A stretch of DNA of 21,451 nt from Larix sibirica (lineage: Eukaryota; Streptophyta; Pinopsida; Pinales; Pinaceae), in the NCBI GenBank assembly GCA_004151065.3, contig NWUY0300069212.1, forward strand, positions 10,385 to 31,835. Direction: 5' to 3'. Positions 8,264 to 18,975 of this stretch are shown here, in pieces (the first letter of the stretch is position 1; every line of letters starts with the position of its first letter). A model generated the notes under the pieces. It had not been told where the DNA came from. It saw nothing but the letters and a program-made list of their open reading frames with translations, and searched no databases. The position numbers and the translations under genes were made by a program.

Positions 8264-8940
8264 TCAAAATGCGTCAATCGATTCTAAACTACTACATAGT
8301 GAAATTCCAGAAAGTTCAACACAAAGTACATCTTCATAAATCCCATCCATGGGTGCATTCCCATCCATGGAAACAATTGTATCATGGATCAACTTATTTA
8401 TCCATTCATTCTCATTAATATCACTATCATTTTCTTTCATAGTATCAAACTTCAATTCTATCACTCTCGCCATCTCTACCATGAATTGCAACATCTGGAA
8501 TTTCAAGCATTGGTGCTCTTCTCTTTGTAATTACAAATAAAAATAATAATTAGCATCAAAATATTAAAACATTTAAAACTATCAAAAAAATGACAAAAGA
8601 CATGTTTTCACTATCTTACCAAAGGGTGATATTGTTTTCCCCCTTCCTGGTGTCCATGCTCCAAGCAATGTTTCCTAATTGTTGAACTATTACTTTTTCT
8701 TTTCTCTATGCCTTTTCATTTTATCCAAGAACAATAACATTTTCATCGCCAATATTAGAAAGTTTAAGGTGATTATGAGATGGTTTCTCATAATTGGTGG
8801 TCTACGGAAAATATTTGCATTCATCAAGGTCTATAGTGAGAGTCATTGCTTCATTGATTATAGATTATATATGAGCCAATTGGTCCAAAGCACCAATGTC
8901 CAAGTTAGTGTTTCCTAACATTGTTCCTATTTCAACAAAA
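8264..8940 (-). other. Coding-like minus-strand stretch of unknown origin
   Basis: On the minus strand, 8940 to about 8600 reads in one frame with scattered stops: IGTMLGNTNLDIGALDQLAH, then NEAMTLTIDLDECKYFP, HNHLKLSNIGDENVIVLG. Near 8640-8690 an LGNIAWSMDTRKGENN-like reading follows, and downstream 8264-8506 is an uninterrupted 80-codon frame rich in Asp and Glu. The amino-acid make-up is balanced, unlike random AT-rich DNA, so this may be decayed transposon or host gene sequence. I recognise no family. Confidence 0.3.
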
Positions 8941-9344
8941 TATTCAATCAATTCATTAGTACAATAAAAACACATTTAAAGAGTTTCAGAAATTGAGAAT
9001 TCAAATGGTATTAACAAATTTTAACCAAATAAAAAATTTGATTATGGGTATCCAAATTTACCTATAGCAAAATTTCATCTTCTCCAAACTCTTAAGAAGA
9101 AATGATTTGCTTTCTTTTTGGCATTTGTTTTTTCAAGGTTATGGAAAAACCTTTTTCCATGTCAGAAGTATAGAATAATCGTCATTACAATTTTAAAAAG
9201 CGCACAATGTCACTTAAGCGATGTACAAGCAACACTTGGTTTTAAAGTATATAAAAAATAACAATGTGTTGATTGGATGTCTCTTAAGACACGTTAGCCT
9301 AATGTCGCTTAAGCAATGTTATTTCACTCATGTTGCTTGTAGGT
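8941..9344. other. AT-rich stretch with a repeated CTTAAGCGATGT-like word
   Basis: No gene seen. CACTTAAGCGATGT (about 9210) and GTCGCTTAAGCAATGT (about 9304) are related words around a CTTAAG palindrome; together they could form an inverted pair. Their significance is unknown. Confidence 0.4.
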
Positions 9345-10450
9345 TGTTAGGGCCAAAAATTGAAAAAATTTGCATTGGATTCCCCTTTTTTTCATTGGTT
9401 TTAGACGTTAAAAAGGTTTTTTTTTTAAATGCCAATTCAAACGTCAAATTTTGACCCCAAATGTAGTAGTGAGGGGGTAGCTAACCTAGTGGAATACTTT
9501 TCTTTGGAGGATAGATGGAGTCCGTTGAGGCTTGTGATGGAGTGGTGTGGAGTTTCCTTGTGTAGATACATCACTTTGGAGTCATTATTGTGCACAACGT
9601 TTTCATTGAAGCATGGCACTTGTACTCTTGATTTGACAACTCACTTGTGTGACCTACAAGGGATCATGTAGGTTGCTTATAAGGGCTTAGGACCACATAG
9701 TATCATTGGCCTCCCTTACCTCTCACATAAATATAGGAAGGAGAGATTCCTTTTATACACAATCATCACATCATCATTTGTACACTTCTCTTTGTACTTG
9801 TCTTCTAGGAGATATTCGTTAGGGTTTTCTCATGAACCCACGGAGAAGCTAATGGAAGGGAAGGAGGATACCTTATTTGGATTTTTTTCTTCTGACTGGG
9901 TTTTTTTCTTGTGGAGGATGGCTTAGCTGGATTTTTATCCTATGACTTGGGTTTTTTCTTGTGGAGGAGGCATTATTGATGATCTTAGCTTTCTCTCTCT
10001 ATTGGATCATCACTTGTACTTGTTTATCTCTCTTTGTCTTGGGGTGCTATGGTTTCTTGATCTTCTTGTGCATCTTAGAGTTATAGGGTTATGTTTATAC
10101 CCTTGGAGATTGGAGATTAGGTTTTTTGAGAGAAACACCTCGAGTGGATTTGTGAAGAAGAAGAGGAGGAGGAGGAAATAATGTCATGGAGATAGTGTTG
10201 GAGATATTATTACACTTGGATCTTCTTGGTTGGGCTAAGGTTTGATAAGTTGTCCTAGCTAGAGATTTTTGGATGGTTGAATTTGTGTACTAGCCTTAAG
10301 AGAAGGCTACCATATGTACTTGTACTTCATATTGAGCTTATATATAAAGCTTCTAGATATCCATCTCTTGTGTCATTTCCATATTTGAATTTCTAGCTGT
10401 ATGTTCGTTATGCTTTGTTATTTATATTGATTTATGTTTTGCTAATTTGA
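9345..10450 (+). mobile_element. Possible LTR or solo LTR
   Basis: The stretch opens TGTTAGGGCC, a common plant LTR start. It contains a TATA-like ATAAATATAGG about 380 bp in, followed by T/C-rich and GGTTTTTTCTTG-type sequence and, near the end, a TATATAAAGC word that could serve as polyadenylation context. It shows no coding potential. No tRNA primer-binding site or second LTR was found, and the 3' boundary is a guess. It lies in the same orientation as, and 0.5 kb before, the gypsy protease fragment, so both could belong to one wrecked element. Confidence 0.33.
9879..9977. repeat. Tandem duplication, 50-bp unit, two copies
   Basis: Units start at 9879 and 9929, each with GGATTTTT, a GACTGGG/GACTTGGG word and TTTCTTGTGGAGGA. 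Divergence is about 15%, so it is older than the other short duplications. Confidence 0.75.
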
Positions 10451-10964
10451 CATAAGTAAAAGAGAAAACTGTTGAGTGATTTAACATCTAAAGGAAGAAC
10501 ATAAAGGGATATGTTTACTATTGTTATACTATTGTATTTTACCATTGTTAAAGTACATTTTCAAATATGGTTTTTGGCTAATCAATTGCCTTAGAAGGGC
10601 CAAAAACTTATGTCTTGGATTGGTATGATTTATCATGAAGTTTAGAGCTATTAGAAGTGAATTATTGTGATATTTCGACTATTGTTTTACACTTTAATTT
10701 ACAACATTCCTAATGGATTAAATTTATAGGGATAATATCTAAGAAACCTTCTAGGAAGAAGGTGAAATTTCAATTTTGCATTAATTGTCTGAGTGCATGA
10801 AATTTCCACATAATCACCTTTTTTTACTTTCATTATTAATCTTGGTTGTCTTTCATTCTTAATCTTGGTTTTCTTCCACTCCAACGACATCCCCTATTGC
10901 TTAACCTCTCCCACCCCACACCAACCAACAGTTTTCTTGGAACAACTTCTCATAATACAATATA
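10451..10964. other. Stretch without a recognised gene
   Basis: Overlapping short frames on both strands after 10699 show no family motif. From about 10900 the Pro/Thr/Ser-rich plus-strand readings could be the remains of the end of a gag region preceding the protease fragment. Confidence 0.4.
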
Positions 10965-11555
10965 TTGTTGTGCACTTCACCACACACTCTTTACTACAAG
11001 TTTGTTATTCAATCCAACCACATATACCAAACCTCAAGAGGATGTGATCATTGTGGAGAATCCTACTTAACCAAATTTGTATGTAGTACTTTTGATTCAT
11101 CCTTCAACTCCTTCGTCCTAGCAGGCAATGATCTTACTCGCAATTGCCAAACTAAAAATCATTTGGTTTAGCTAATTATGGACAATGGTAGTCAAAATAT
11201 TTTGGTCTCCACCCCCCTTGTTAAGTCTCTGGCCCCAGTACTCACTCCTCATCTCCACCCATATCGCCTTGGTTCAATAAAAGAAGAGGCTCAATCCTTA
11301 TTGGTGTTGAGACAATGTGCCATCACCTTTCCTAATGGCCTTCGTTTCCATGACATAGTTTTGTGTGGCATTAATTCTATCAATTTTGTTGCCTTAATAA
11401 TGGGCATTTCCTACCATTTTTCACAACCAAGTATGACTCTCGCACAAATTCTTACACACGCATCACTTTCACTCCTAAAAAAAACCGCATCTCTCCCTCT
11501 CTCTGACAATGAAATTGTCTCACAAGTGGCTCTCCATAAATTCCTACCCCTTTGA
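10965..11555 (+). pseudogene. Ty3/gypsy-type retroelement protease-region fragment
   Basis: One frame runs from 10965 to 11555 with a single stop (TAG, 11169-11171). After it comes LIMDNGSQNILVS, which has the form of the retroelement aspartic protease active-site loop (Asp-Ser/Thr-Gly in active enzymes; here Asp-Asn-Gly at about 11181), followed by LVKSLAPVLTPHLHPYRLG and RQCAITFPNGLRF. This matches the order seen in plant gypsy polyproteins (D-x-G-S-x-N, LV..L, HP.PY.L.W, then a V.C turn). The zinc knuckle upstream and the RT downstream are not recognisable. The protease would normally process the gag-pol polyprotein; this is an inactive fragment. Confidence 0.68.
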
Positions 11556-11635
11556 ATTCTCTCTCAAACCACCTTTGCTCCTATAACAACATACCCAACC
11601 TCCTATCTTTCTATATTGCCTAATGCACAGTTAAA

Positions 11636-11653
11636 ATATATATATATATATAT
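11636..11653. repeat. (AT)n microsatellite
   Basis: Nine alternating AT units directly after the gypsy-derived frame region. Confidence 0.85.
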
Positions 11654-12402
11654 CAACTCATCATCATTCCAATCCTATATTTGAAGTTAGAGGAAGCAAT
11701 GAGGAAGAGATCAAATGATTGAAAAATCACTACACGCTCCTACTACAAAAGGAAGATAGAATGAAGGATGAAGTTAAAAAGGAAAGATTTGCAAATTTCC
11801 ATCTTCAGAAGAAGGTTGAAAAGATGTAAAAATCTTTAGAATGTCTTTCCTTATAGCAATAAAAGTTGACATCCTAGGTAATTTCCCTTGTTACATTTTT
11901 GTTAGATGAATACTCATTTTCCAATGGTCTACCATCTTTCTTAATTTGGAAGCATAATGAGGACACGGTTCATTTAAATCGAGAGGATATGGTACAAAAA
12001 TCGAGAGAATATCAACTGGAGAATAACAATTAGAGCTATTGTTAGAGATTGGCTAGTAATTGTTCATTAATAAATAGTAAGCTATAACATATTTCAAAAT
12101 AAAAGGGAGACATAATCAAATGTAAAGTCCCTATTCTGTGAATCTATATAAAGAAAGTTGATTCTATGTAGAACATAATTAGTTTTAGCAATGTAATAAT
12201 AATTCTCATATTTTTCAGCTTCTATTATGTTCTATTGCTTATCACAAAATAACTACATTGAAATTCAAGAGGCTCCTAAGATTGTTTTAAATTCAAGTCA
12301 AAGTCACATCACTTAAGAAACAATTAGTACAATGATGTTAACTCTTAGTTAAAACATTGGACAATAGAGAAGGATGTCAGTTTATAGAATATTGTTACCA
12401 TA
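11654..12402. other. Decayed, unassigned stretch
   Basis: A plus-strand reading around 11700-11830 (rich in Glu, Lys and Met) and another around 11920-11995 look faintly protein-like but carry stops and match no family I know. They may belong to the same element as the next entry. Confidence 0.35.
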
Positions 12403-12750
12403 ATGAATACTATCGCATCTAAATTTAAGGAGAAATTGTGGTGCAATGAAGAAATAGAGGGTAAGAGAAAATTCAGGTACCATAAAGAGGTTATTAATCC
12501 CAATCTAGAATATCAAAAGTATCTCTTTATGGTATATTCAACTTAAAGAAGAAAATCAACATTACTTAAATAATAATGAACACTCACGAGATCCATAGTG
12601 AAACAAGGCATTTAACAAATCCTACAATGTCATGGGAGGATGGAATTTGTCATCTTTATGATATTAAGAACATGTAGGATGCCAACATCAAATCTCAATT
12701 TCAAAATATATGTAGCATTATTGGTCTTCCTACCCTATTGACTTATCAAA
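12403..12750 (+). pseudogene. Possible C-terminal tail of a non-LTR retroelement
   Basis: ATG 12403 to TAA 12544 gives 47 residues, including KRKFRYHKEVINPNLEYQKY. One base over, the reading continues through stops with THEIHSETR, then SWEDGICHLYDIKNM, and SQFQNICSIIGL. Spacing and residues resemble the tail of CR1/Jockey-like reverse transcriptases, where a basic R-Y-K helix is followed by H-x-L-x-x-E-x-x-R, a W-x-x-R-x-C-x-x-C zinc knuckle and an R-x-x-F helix. Here the second half of the knuckle (HxxxC) seems deleted. The resemblance is from memory of the family pattern. Confidence 0.4.
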
Positions 12751-13559
12751 AGTGTGGATATTAAGAAATCTTCTCTCCAAACTTTCATGCACAAAAGTAA
12801 GTTGGTAAAGCAAACCAATTAATTCCTAATAATTGATAGACCAAAATTGGTCTCAATAGATAGTAAAAATCAGCATCATCATAAATGTTAACCCAATTTC
12901 TTTAATAAGGAAAATGTACAATTTTATAAACATCTTAAAGTGTAATGTTTTATAAAAAAGATTTACTTCAAATTATATTACTTAAGCGTGAATTACGCTT
13001 TTTCTTCATATTATTAATGTGGATTTGAGTGATTGCTTGAATTAAGTGGTGATACTCTTCCACTAAAATCCAATTCTCTTAACAAAATGACATATTTAAC
13101 TCTTTATTAAAATGCTTCATAATATCTAACACAAGAAAATTAAAAATGGTAATAGATAAACAAATAATCCTCGGTGTTGCCAATTTTTTAACAATCAATT
13201 TTTTTTTAATCCAAAAAAACATAATTTGTATTCAAGTTGAACAAAAATTGCATACCATAAATGCTTTAAGCATTTTTCATAAATCATGGGTATTCATTCT
13301 CTTTTAACATCTCAAAATTGAGGCCTTGGTCACTATTCTAAACTTGAAAAAATATTCAAAAGATATCAAGAAGATCACAATCCTTTAATAAATAGAAAAA
13401 TCTTCATGATATGTCGTAATTTTCATTACTTTCACTATCATAGAAATGCATCCCTAACATAAATAAAAAATGGTAAAAATTGATAGTAAGTTATCCTTTT
13501 AACAATTGAGTAAAACAAAGATCTAAAAAGTAATACTCTCTATAAGATGATTCGAGGTT
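12751..13559. other. AT-rich stretch, nothing recognised
   Basis: No frame, repeat or element end is evident. A small perfect palindrome-like word, AAGCGTGAATTACGCTT, lies near 12984-13000. Confidence 0.45.
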
Positions 13560-14059
13560 CTAAACCCATATACTAAAAGGATGCTTTCATTAAAGACTTA
13601 TCCATCTTTGATCTCTTTTAAAACTCAAGTGTCGGCAGCTATCTGGATGACCTTCTTCAAAAGGGAATCAACCTCAAAATTAAATTAGGTCTCTCTATAG
13701 ACAAGAAAGAGGGAAATATTGTTAAAAATGGAAGCCATTCCTTTTACCTACTCAATTATAGAATTAGGTACCAAATTTCCCATCTTGAATTTCTCATTCA
13801 TCCAATTAATAACCACTGAGGAATCTCCAAACACTTGAAACTTGGGGACACCTTTATTTTTTCTTAGTTTCAAAAGAAACTTAAGCACCAAGCGTTCAAC
13901 ATAATTGCCTAATCCCCCTCCCACGCCTGCTTTAAAACTAATGGAATGTGCTTCAATTTGGTATATGGTTGTTTTAACACGACAAAAAAGTGGAGTGACT
14001 TGACTAACATCATCAAAATACCCCCATGCTCCTAATTTATCAATAGACTCATGAATCAA
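13560..14059 (-). pseudogene. RNase H domain of LINE 2
   Basis: The minus-strand frame 14059-13748 reads ESIDKLGAWGYFDDVSQ, EAHSISFKAGVGGG, ERLVLKFLLKL, FQVFGDSSVVINWMN. The first catalytic Asp (YFD) and the GDS Asp are kept, but the Gly following YFD and the T-N-N-x-A-E element that supplies the catalytic Glu are altered (GLGNYVERL). Below 13748, after a stop, NISLFLVYRE and FEVDSLLKKVIQIA look like the final R-x-x-N-x-x-A-D-x-L segment with its key residues changed. The domain would degrade RNA in the RNA:DNA hybrid of an active element. Confidence 0.75.
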
Positions 14060-14359
14060 CTATCTCGCAAGCTTTACCGTTGGAGAGGCCTTAAAACTTT
14101 CAAATATTGTTCTTATTTGAGAAGCACATTGAAATGGAGAATAAATCTATCCTCAAAGATATTAGCATTCCTAGAAATCCAGCTACCCCAAGTTACAACC
14201 AAAGGAAGTTTGTTATCCTCTTTCGATTCTTGTTTCTACTACTAAATATTAAATCATTCTACAATAGTCTCCTCAAACAACTGCCCTTGAATCCTTTCAT
14301 AACATCCATTTATACCCAATCCTTTCTAGTGTATGTATTGGATATTAACAAGTAATTGA

Positions 14360-14560
14360 TAGTTTCCACCTCCACTTTGCACAAGGTACATCTGTTAGGG
14401 CCTTAAAGATTCATGTTTTATAGAACTTCCCATGTTAAGGATTTATTCATAATGGCCAACCACATAAAAATTGTTGATTTCAAAGGTGATTTCAAAAGTT
14501 GGGTTCTTGGACCATACCAATTCATCCTCTACATATTTGATTATAACATGAATTACCTTT
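14360..14560 (-). pseudogene. Zinc-binding RT-associated domain of LINE 2
   Basis: On the minus strand this region reads STIFMWLAIMNKSLTWEVL, then NLQGPNRCTLCKVEVETINY. This is the plant zf-RVT pattern (hydrophobic W-helix, G-P-x-x-C-x-x-C, E-x-x-x-H). The expected His is Tyr here, and the final Cys is not found. It lies between the RT and RNase H pieces, as expected. Confidence 0.7.
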
Positions 14561-15579
14561 GATTTTCCTATATAGACCTCTCACTACACATCTTACCTTC
14601 CTTTTAAACCTATAAGTTCTACATTTTTCCATCCTTCTTGTCAAATATTCATGAGTTCTAGATAAGATGCCTATGCCAAGCCTAAAACTCCCAATCCTTT
14701 GAATAGAGGAAATCAGATTTTCAGGTAAATAATATGCATCTCCACACCCCACCCATGCATTCGTTAAACATATGTTGTGACTCTTTGTAGGTTCTTAGAG
14801 CAAATGGGTTCCAAGAGGCCTAGGAACCCAACGATCCCCTTGCCAAGGGTTCAAGGGAAACGCCCCCAAAAGAAATTTGTTGCATATTTTTTGGTTTGTT
14901 TTCAACCCATTTCTACCAATGGTTTTGTGTCCCATTGTAAAATAACTTCAGTTAAGAATTACGGTGGTAATCTAATATGTGTTAATGGATTGGTGTTTTG
15001 GATGTTATAATATTGTATTGTAAACAAAAAAGATAATACAATTATTGAGCACACACTTATACTGAATGTTGTTTTTCCAATTTTCGATCTCCTAAGTAAA
15101 TCTCTGTGTAATGCGTGCGATCCATTGTTAGTTCTTGTGCTTTAGATTATGTTTTGTATTGTTTTTCTTACATAGGTTTATCTATTCAAGATCGACCCTT
15201 ATTATAACCTTTTCTCTATTGCCTAGCCTCCAACATCACCAATTCCCCACTAGAGGAAATGATAAAACACTAGTTCTCCAAACTATGGATACATTATGGA
15301 GGTGCTTAGTAGAACTTATGATCCACACTTCAAATTAATGAGGTTCAATTTATTATTTGAATGATGAACTAATTCCAAAGACTTTACTTTGTTGTAAGTC
15401 TCCATAAACTCATTACAATTAGGGCCTTTGCAAAATGATGAATGTTTTTTAGGCTCGAGCCTTTTGAATCCTTCAATTTAGCTATATTATTCCATTTGAC
15501 TAAAGTAATTCCTTCTCTTTCCCTTTAACTAGTCCAAAAAAATATAGAGATTTCTTCCTTACCTTTTCCAAAACCCCCT

Positions 15580-16190
15580 TGGGAATATAAGCTATTGAGT
15601 GCTAGTGAACTAGAATTGCATCTAGTATAGATTTCACCATAGTTAGTCTCCCTCCCAAGGAAATCCATCTATTGCACCATAAACTTATTCTCTTTCTACC
15701 TCTTCAATGAGACATTTCTAGTCATTTTCCCCACAATCATTAAGCTTTAAGGAAAAACCCAAATACTTGAAACATGCTTAAAGGTCAATATGTCGGTATG
15801 AAAATATTTGTATATGTAATCTAATATGGTCCTCTTCCACCCCATTAAAATAAATAGAATGTTTATGCATGTTAACCTTCATTCTAGATGTTATACTCTA
15901 TAACTGTAAAAAAAATCTTTAGATTGTTTGCATGTCTCTAAGAGCCATCACAAAATAGCAATGCATCTTCAACAAAAAGAAAATGGGTTAGAAAAAATGA
16001 TCTTCCTAACTTGGTACCTTTAAGGGCCTAAGTCCTTTTTGCTTCCATGACTGCCCTACTAAGGATTTTGGCTATGATAAAAAAGAGCAGCATGGATAGT
16101 GTACAATATTGTCTTAATCCCTTGGATCATTTGAAGAAACTAGATTCTCAATTTCTATGTTTTCCATCATCTATTAGACTGTTTATTTTT
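15580..16190 (-). pseudogene. Reverse transcriptase palm of LINE 2
   Basis: The minus strand contains SKGLRQYCTLSMLLFFIIAK (about 16127-16068), the equivalent of the RT G-L-R-Q-G-C-P-L-S motif with G-C-P changed to Y-C-T. Then FLFVEDALLFCDGS (about 15985-15944) is the catalytic F/Y-x-D-D box with its first Asp turned to Glu. FQVFGFFLKA near 15740 resembles the K-Y-L-G-F segment. The changed catalytic box alone would abolish activity. Confidence 0.75.
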
Positions 16191-16326
16191 CTTTGGAGAA
16201 TGTTAGAGTAGAGCTTAGAGAATACTAGTGATTGGAGACTCTTGAATAGTTTCTTTTTAGGACATCATCCATAGTGGATTTGAGATAAATGTATTCATCC
16301 TCAAGGGCTTGAATGTGACCTTTCTA

Positions 16327-16635
16327 CTACACAATAATGTTCCTTTGCTCATAGTAGGTTGAAATTCCATTACTATGGACTTTGTTGGAGAGGGACATAA
16401 GAGAATTCATGTTTTCATTGATAAATCCTTCATTCCTTCTCATCATCCTCTTAATGTCTCGGCTAGCTTGTTGACATTTATCATGGCAGCCTAGGAATTC
16501 CATATTGCATGATATCACCCAAGAGTAACACAACTTCAATAGGAGAGTAGATAGTTGAATATCCCCACCGAGAGTGGGGGAGTAATTGACCAAGAAGTTA
16601 CCTAATTCCACCAAAATGAACCCGAGAACACACAA
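16327..16635 (-). other. Open frame with a coiled-coil-like end, unknown
   Basis: A 102-codon minus-strand frame whose second half (KCQQASRDIKRMMRRNEGF, then NENMNSLMSLSNKV) is hydrophilic and helical. Past two stops the sense continues with KGHIQALEDEYIYLKSTMDD, another heptad-like stretch, so the original frame was probably longer. It could be from a retroelement gag or ORF1 or from a host gene. I recognise no family and no catalytic motif. Confidence 0.3.
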
Positions 16636-16655
16636 GCGTTCATTGAGTTATAACT

Positions 16656-16797
16656 AGAACACATAGGGTTAGCAAGGATTACCAATTCCACAACCCAATA
16701 ACCAGAATGCATAGGGGTAGCAAGGATTCCCAATCCCACAACCCAATAACCAAAACACATAGGGATAGCAAATATTCCTAATTCCACAACCCAAGAG
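16656..16797. repeat. Tandem repeat, 48-bp unit, three copies
   Basis: Units start at 16656, 16704 and 16752; each has ACATAGGG-like, AGCAA(G/A)(G/T)ATT and CCACAACCCAA words. The 48-bp unit equals 16 codons. The minus strand is open through all three (16602-16787; repeated GYWVV and ILATPM), and the plus strand is nearly so, with repeated HNPITRMHRGSKDSQ and one stop in the third unit. Confidence 0.88.
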
Positions 16798-17325
16798 GAT
16801 TCTTAAATAGTGAACACGGGACTAAACCATTTCCCCATAAACAACTTAATCTAATGAGAGCATAAAATTCTAGGCCTAACCAAGTGGCAATGCAAACAAA
16901 AACACCAAACCAAACACCACTAGGTCCATTGGGGAATCCTTTCAAATGAATGCCCCAATGCAAAGACCAATGGATAAACCAGAACCCAAATAAATCCCAT
17001 AGATCAAACAACCAACAAAGCCACTAAAAGAACTAGAACCGATTCCAACATACCTTAACCAATTTAGGGATGTTGAATCCAACTCTGCATGTTGCACCTA
17101 GGTTAGACTGAATAACCACTACCATTATCCCACCTTCTCTAATATAATCAACCTCTAAGCATTCAAAATTAAATACAATTGGGAGGGATGGAATGTATAG
17201 TGCTATCGCATACCTATTTTTGCCCTTTAATCCACCATAATTTGACTTATGACTCCCAATGCTCAATATACCTTTGCATGAATTATGATTAATGTTGGAT
17301 CTACTATGCTTAATGAAATTAAACA

Positions 17326-17790
17326 TTATGGGATTGGAAGGTGGATTATAACCCCATTTTTTTTGCAAATTCTTTTGTTCGATTGAGTGCCCAAGTTGGC
17401 TTGGATATCTACTTCACCATTTTGGCCTTAGAAAACCTGGTAGAACTTGATCTCCTAAAACCAAGATGCTTCTTGCTTGATTCAAGAGACAAGTCTATAT
17501 AGGTGAAGATTTGAAGTTTGGTAGTCCTTGTTCATGAGATTAATTAATATCGTCAAGTCCCCAATCACTAGAATAGTCTTGATCTTAGTCTAATCAATGC
17601 TCTGGAGTCCTCATAATAGTGCATAGGCCTTTGCTTCATTATTAGTGGTGATTCTAATACCCCATGTGTAACTGATTTCCTTAGTTCCTAGAGGATCAAT
17701 AATGACCCCCCCTGCACCTGGAACCCCTGGATTACCCTTCATAACTCTATCAAAGAAGAGAATGTGCTTATTTTGATCTTGGCACCAAGC
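17326..17790 (-). pseudogene. RNase H domain of LINE 1
   Basis: The minus strand reads ILFFDRVMKGNPGVPGAGGV (Asp at about 17750), then TTNNEAKAYALL (about 17650-17621), VIGDLTILINLMN (17576-17535) and FYQVF-GQNGEVDIQANLG, with a stop at the dash. D, E and D of the active site are preserved although GDS has become GDL. The KGNPG-x-x-GAGGV and TNNEA elements are the hallmark of the RNase H carried by plant L1 elements. A stop follows the YALL segment and another lies in the last part. Confidence 0.82.
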
Positions 17791-18239
17791 TTTAAATTAT
17801 TCCTTACTTAGCCTAATTTTCCAAGATGAGTTGTTGTTGATCTAGGGTTGGATGCTTCTAATGTGCCTTCCTATTCTACCATTCCAATTTTTCATCAAAT
17901 TCTTCTCTTCACATGTGAGATTCAGAGTCTTGTGATCTCTGAATCCTTGGGCTTGTATGGATTCCATCAATAGACTGTTGGATTTTCTAGCTCTAGTCAT
18001 GGGGATGATTCCCTCATTTTGGCATATCTTTTCATTTTGAGCACGTCAAATCCTCCAACAGAAATATTTTGGAAGGGCAACCCATAACCTTTTGAAAATG
18101 GGCTTGTTATGGAAGCTACATTTGTATATTTTAGACCAATAAGAGAACGTATCATTCCATTACTTGTGAGGGATGGAATTTTGTCCAAGATCCTAAAGAG
18201 TCATTCTCCATACTTTTTTTATATGAGAGAATTCAAAGA

Positions 18240-18531
18240 AGTGGTCATTATGATCTTCTAAGTCCTCTTCACAAAGTGCATAGTGCAATGGGCCCTAAAA
18301 ACTTCTTCTCCACAAATTTCCAGTAGTTAGCAATTTCCCATGGTACATAATCCAACAAAAGATATTCACCTTTGGGAGACCATCATTGTTCCAAATCACC
18401 TTCCACGTCCTTGATGGATGATGGAAGGCTAATGTTGTATGCTCCATGTAACCACTTAGGACCGCGGAGACATCTTTGCCCCAACACCTATATTGATGCC
18501 TATGATCTGTTGGGGTGTAGCCTTTGAGCAT
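18240..18531 (-). pseudogene. Zinc-binding RT-associated domain of LINE 1
   Basis: The 78-codon frame 18531-18295 ends with WKVIWNNDGLPKVNIFCWIM and HGKLLTTGNL, the W/L-P-K-V-x-x-F-x-W signature before the knuckle. Below it the sequence continues QGPLHYALCEEDLEDHNDHF, where the pattern expects G-P-x-x-C-x-x-C and E-D-x-x-H; the first Cys appears as Tyr. Further on, about 18050-17980, WRIWRAQNEKICQN is the usual linker to RNase H in a shifted frame. Confidence 0.78.
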
Positions 18532-18975
18532 TGATAGGGGTGGTGAACACTATGAAGGAGATGTTCTATAGGTGAAAGATCCAAACCTTTCCACCTATTC
18601 CCCTCCCGTAGTGACATATCGTACAACTAAATAATACCATGATTTTCCATCCAAACTTTGAGGGAGAAAATATATGGGTTGAAGATCAAAGGAAATTTCC
18701 CTATGATAACATTGAACCATATATTGATGCACTTGCAATTCCTTGGGTCCCATGAAAATTTGGACTAAATAAGAGGGACAATTTCAATACATAACCTCCA
18801 AGTGTGAGAGCATCTAATATTCTAAAGTGGCCTATCTAGGCTACGATTTCTCCACAGGTGAATATAAATTTTATTGAGGAATTTTTTTCCACCTATAGAA
18901 TCTCCAAGAGAGAAGTCTCCAAAGGGGCTTGGGTCTAAGGGTAGGTTTCATTTCACTTTGTTCTTTGATCCCTAT

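Larger units (their letters stand above)
13560..16190 (-). mobile_element. LINE remnant 2 (RT, zinc-binding domain, RNase H)
   Basis: On the minus strand the order from high to low coordinates is RT palm (about 16190-15580), RT thumb/linker, zinc-binding RT-associated domain (about 14560-14360) and RNase H (14059-13560). This is the order of plant L1 elements that carry a C-terminal RNase H. The 5' part (endonuclease and RT fingers) is missing beyond about 16190, where the sequence ceases to look like RT. Frames are interrupted many times, so the copy is old and inactive. Confidence 0.8.
16191..17325. other. Unassigned region between the two LINE remnants
   Basis: Apart from the 48-bp repeat and one coiled-coil-like frame (separate entries), no family is recognised. 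CCCCAC(CGAGA)GTGGGG at 16563-16579 is a short GC-rich hairpin. Minus-strand frames at 16778-17011 (Trp/Phe/Gly-rich) and 17033-17368 look like chance or shadow frames; the start of the latter overlaps the end of LINE 1. Confidence 0.4.

Noticed and set aside
14522-14752. 76-codon minus-strand frame as a separate gene
   Set aside because: It lies inside LINE 2 between RT and the zinc-binding domain; the better LINE reading is in another frame here.
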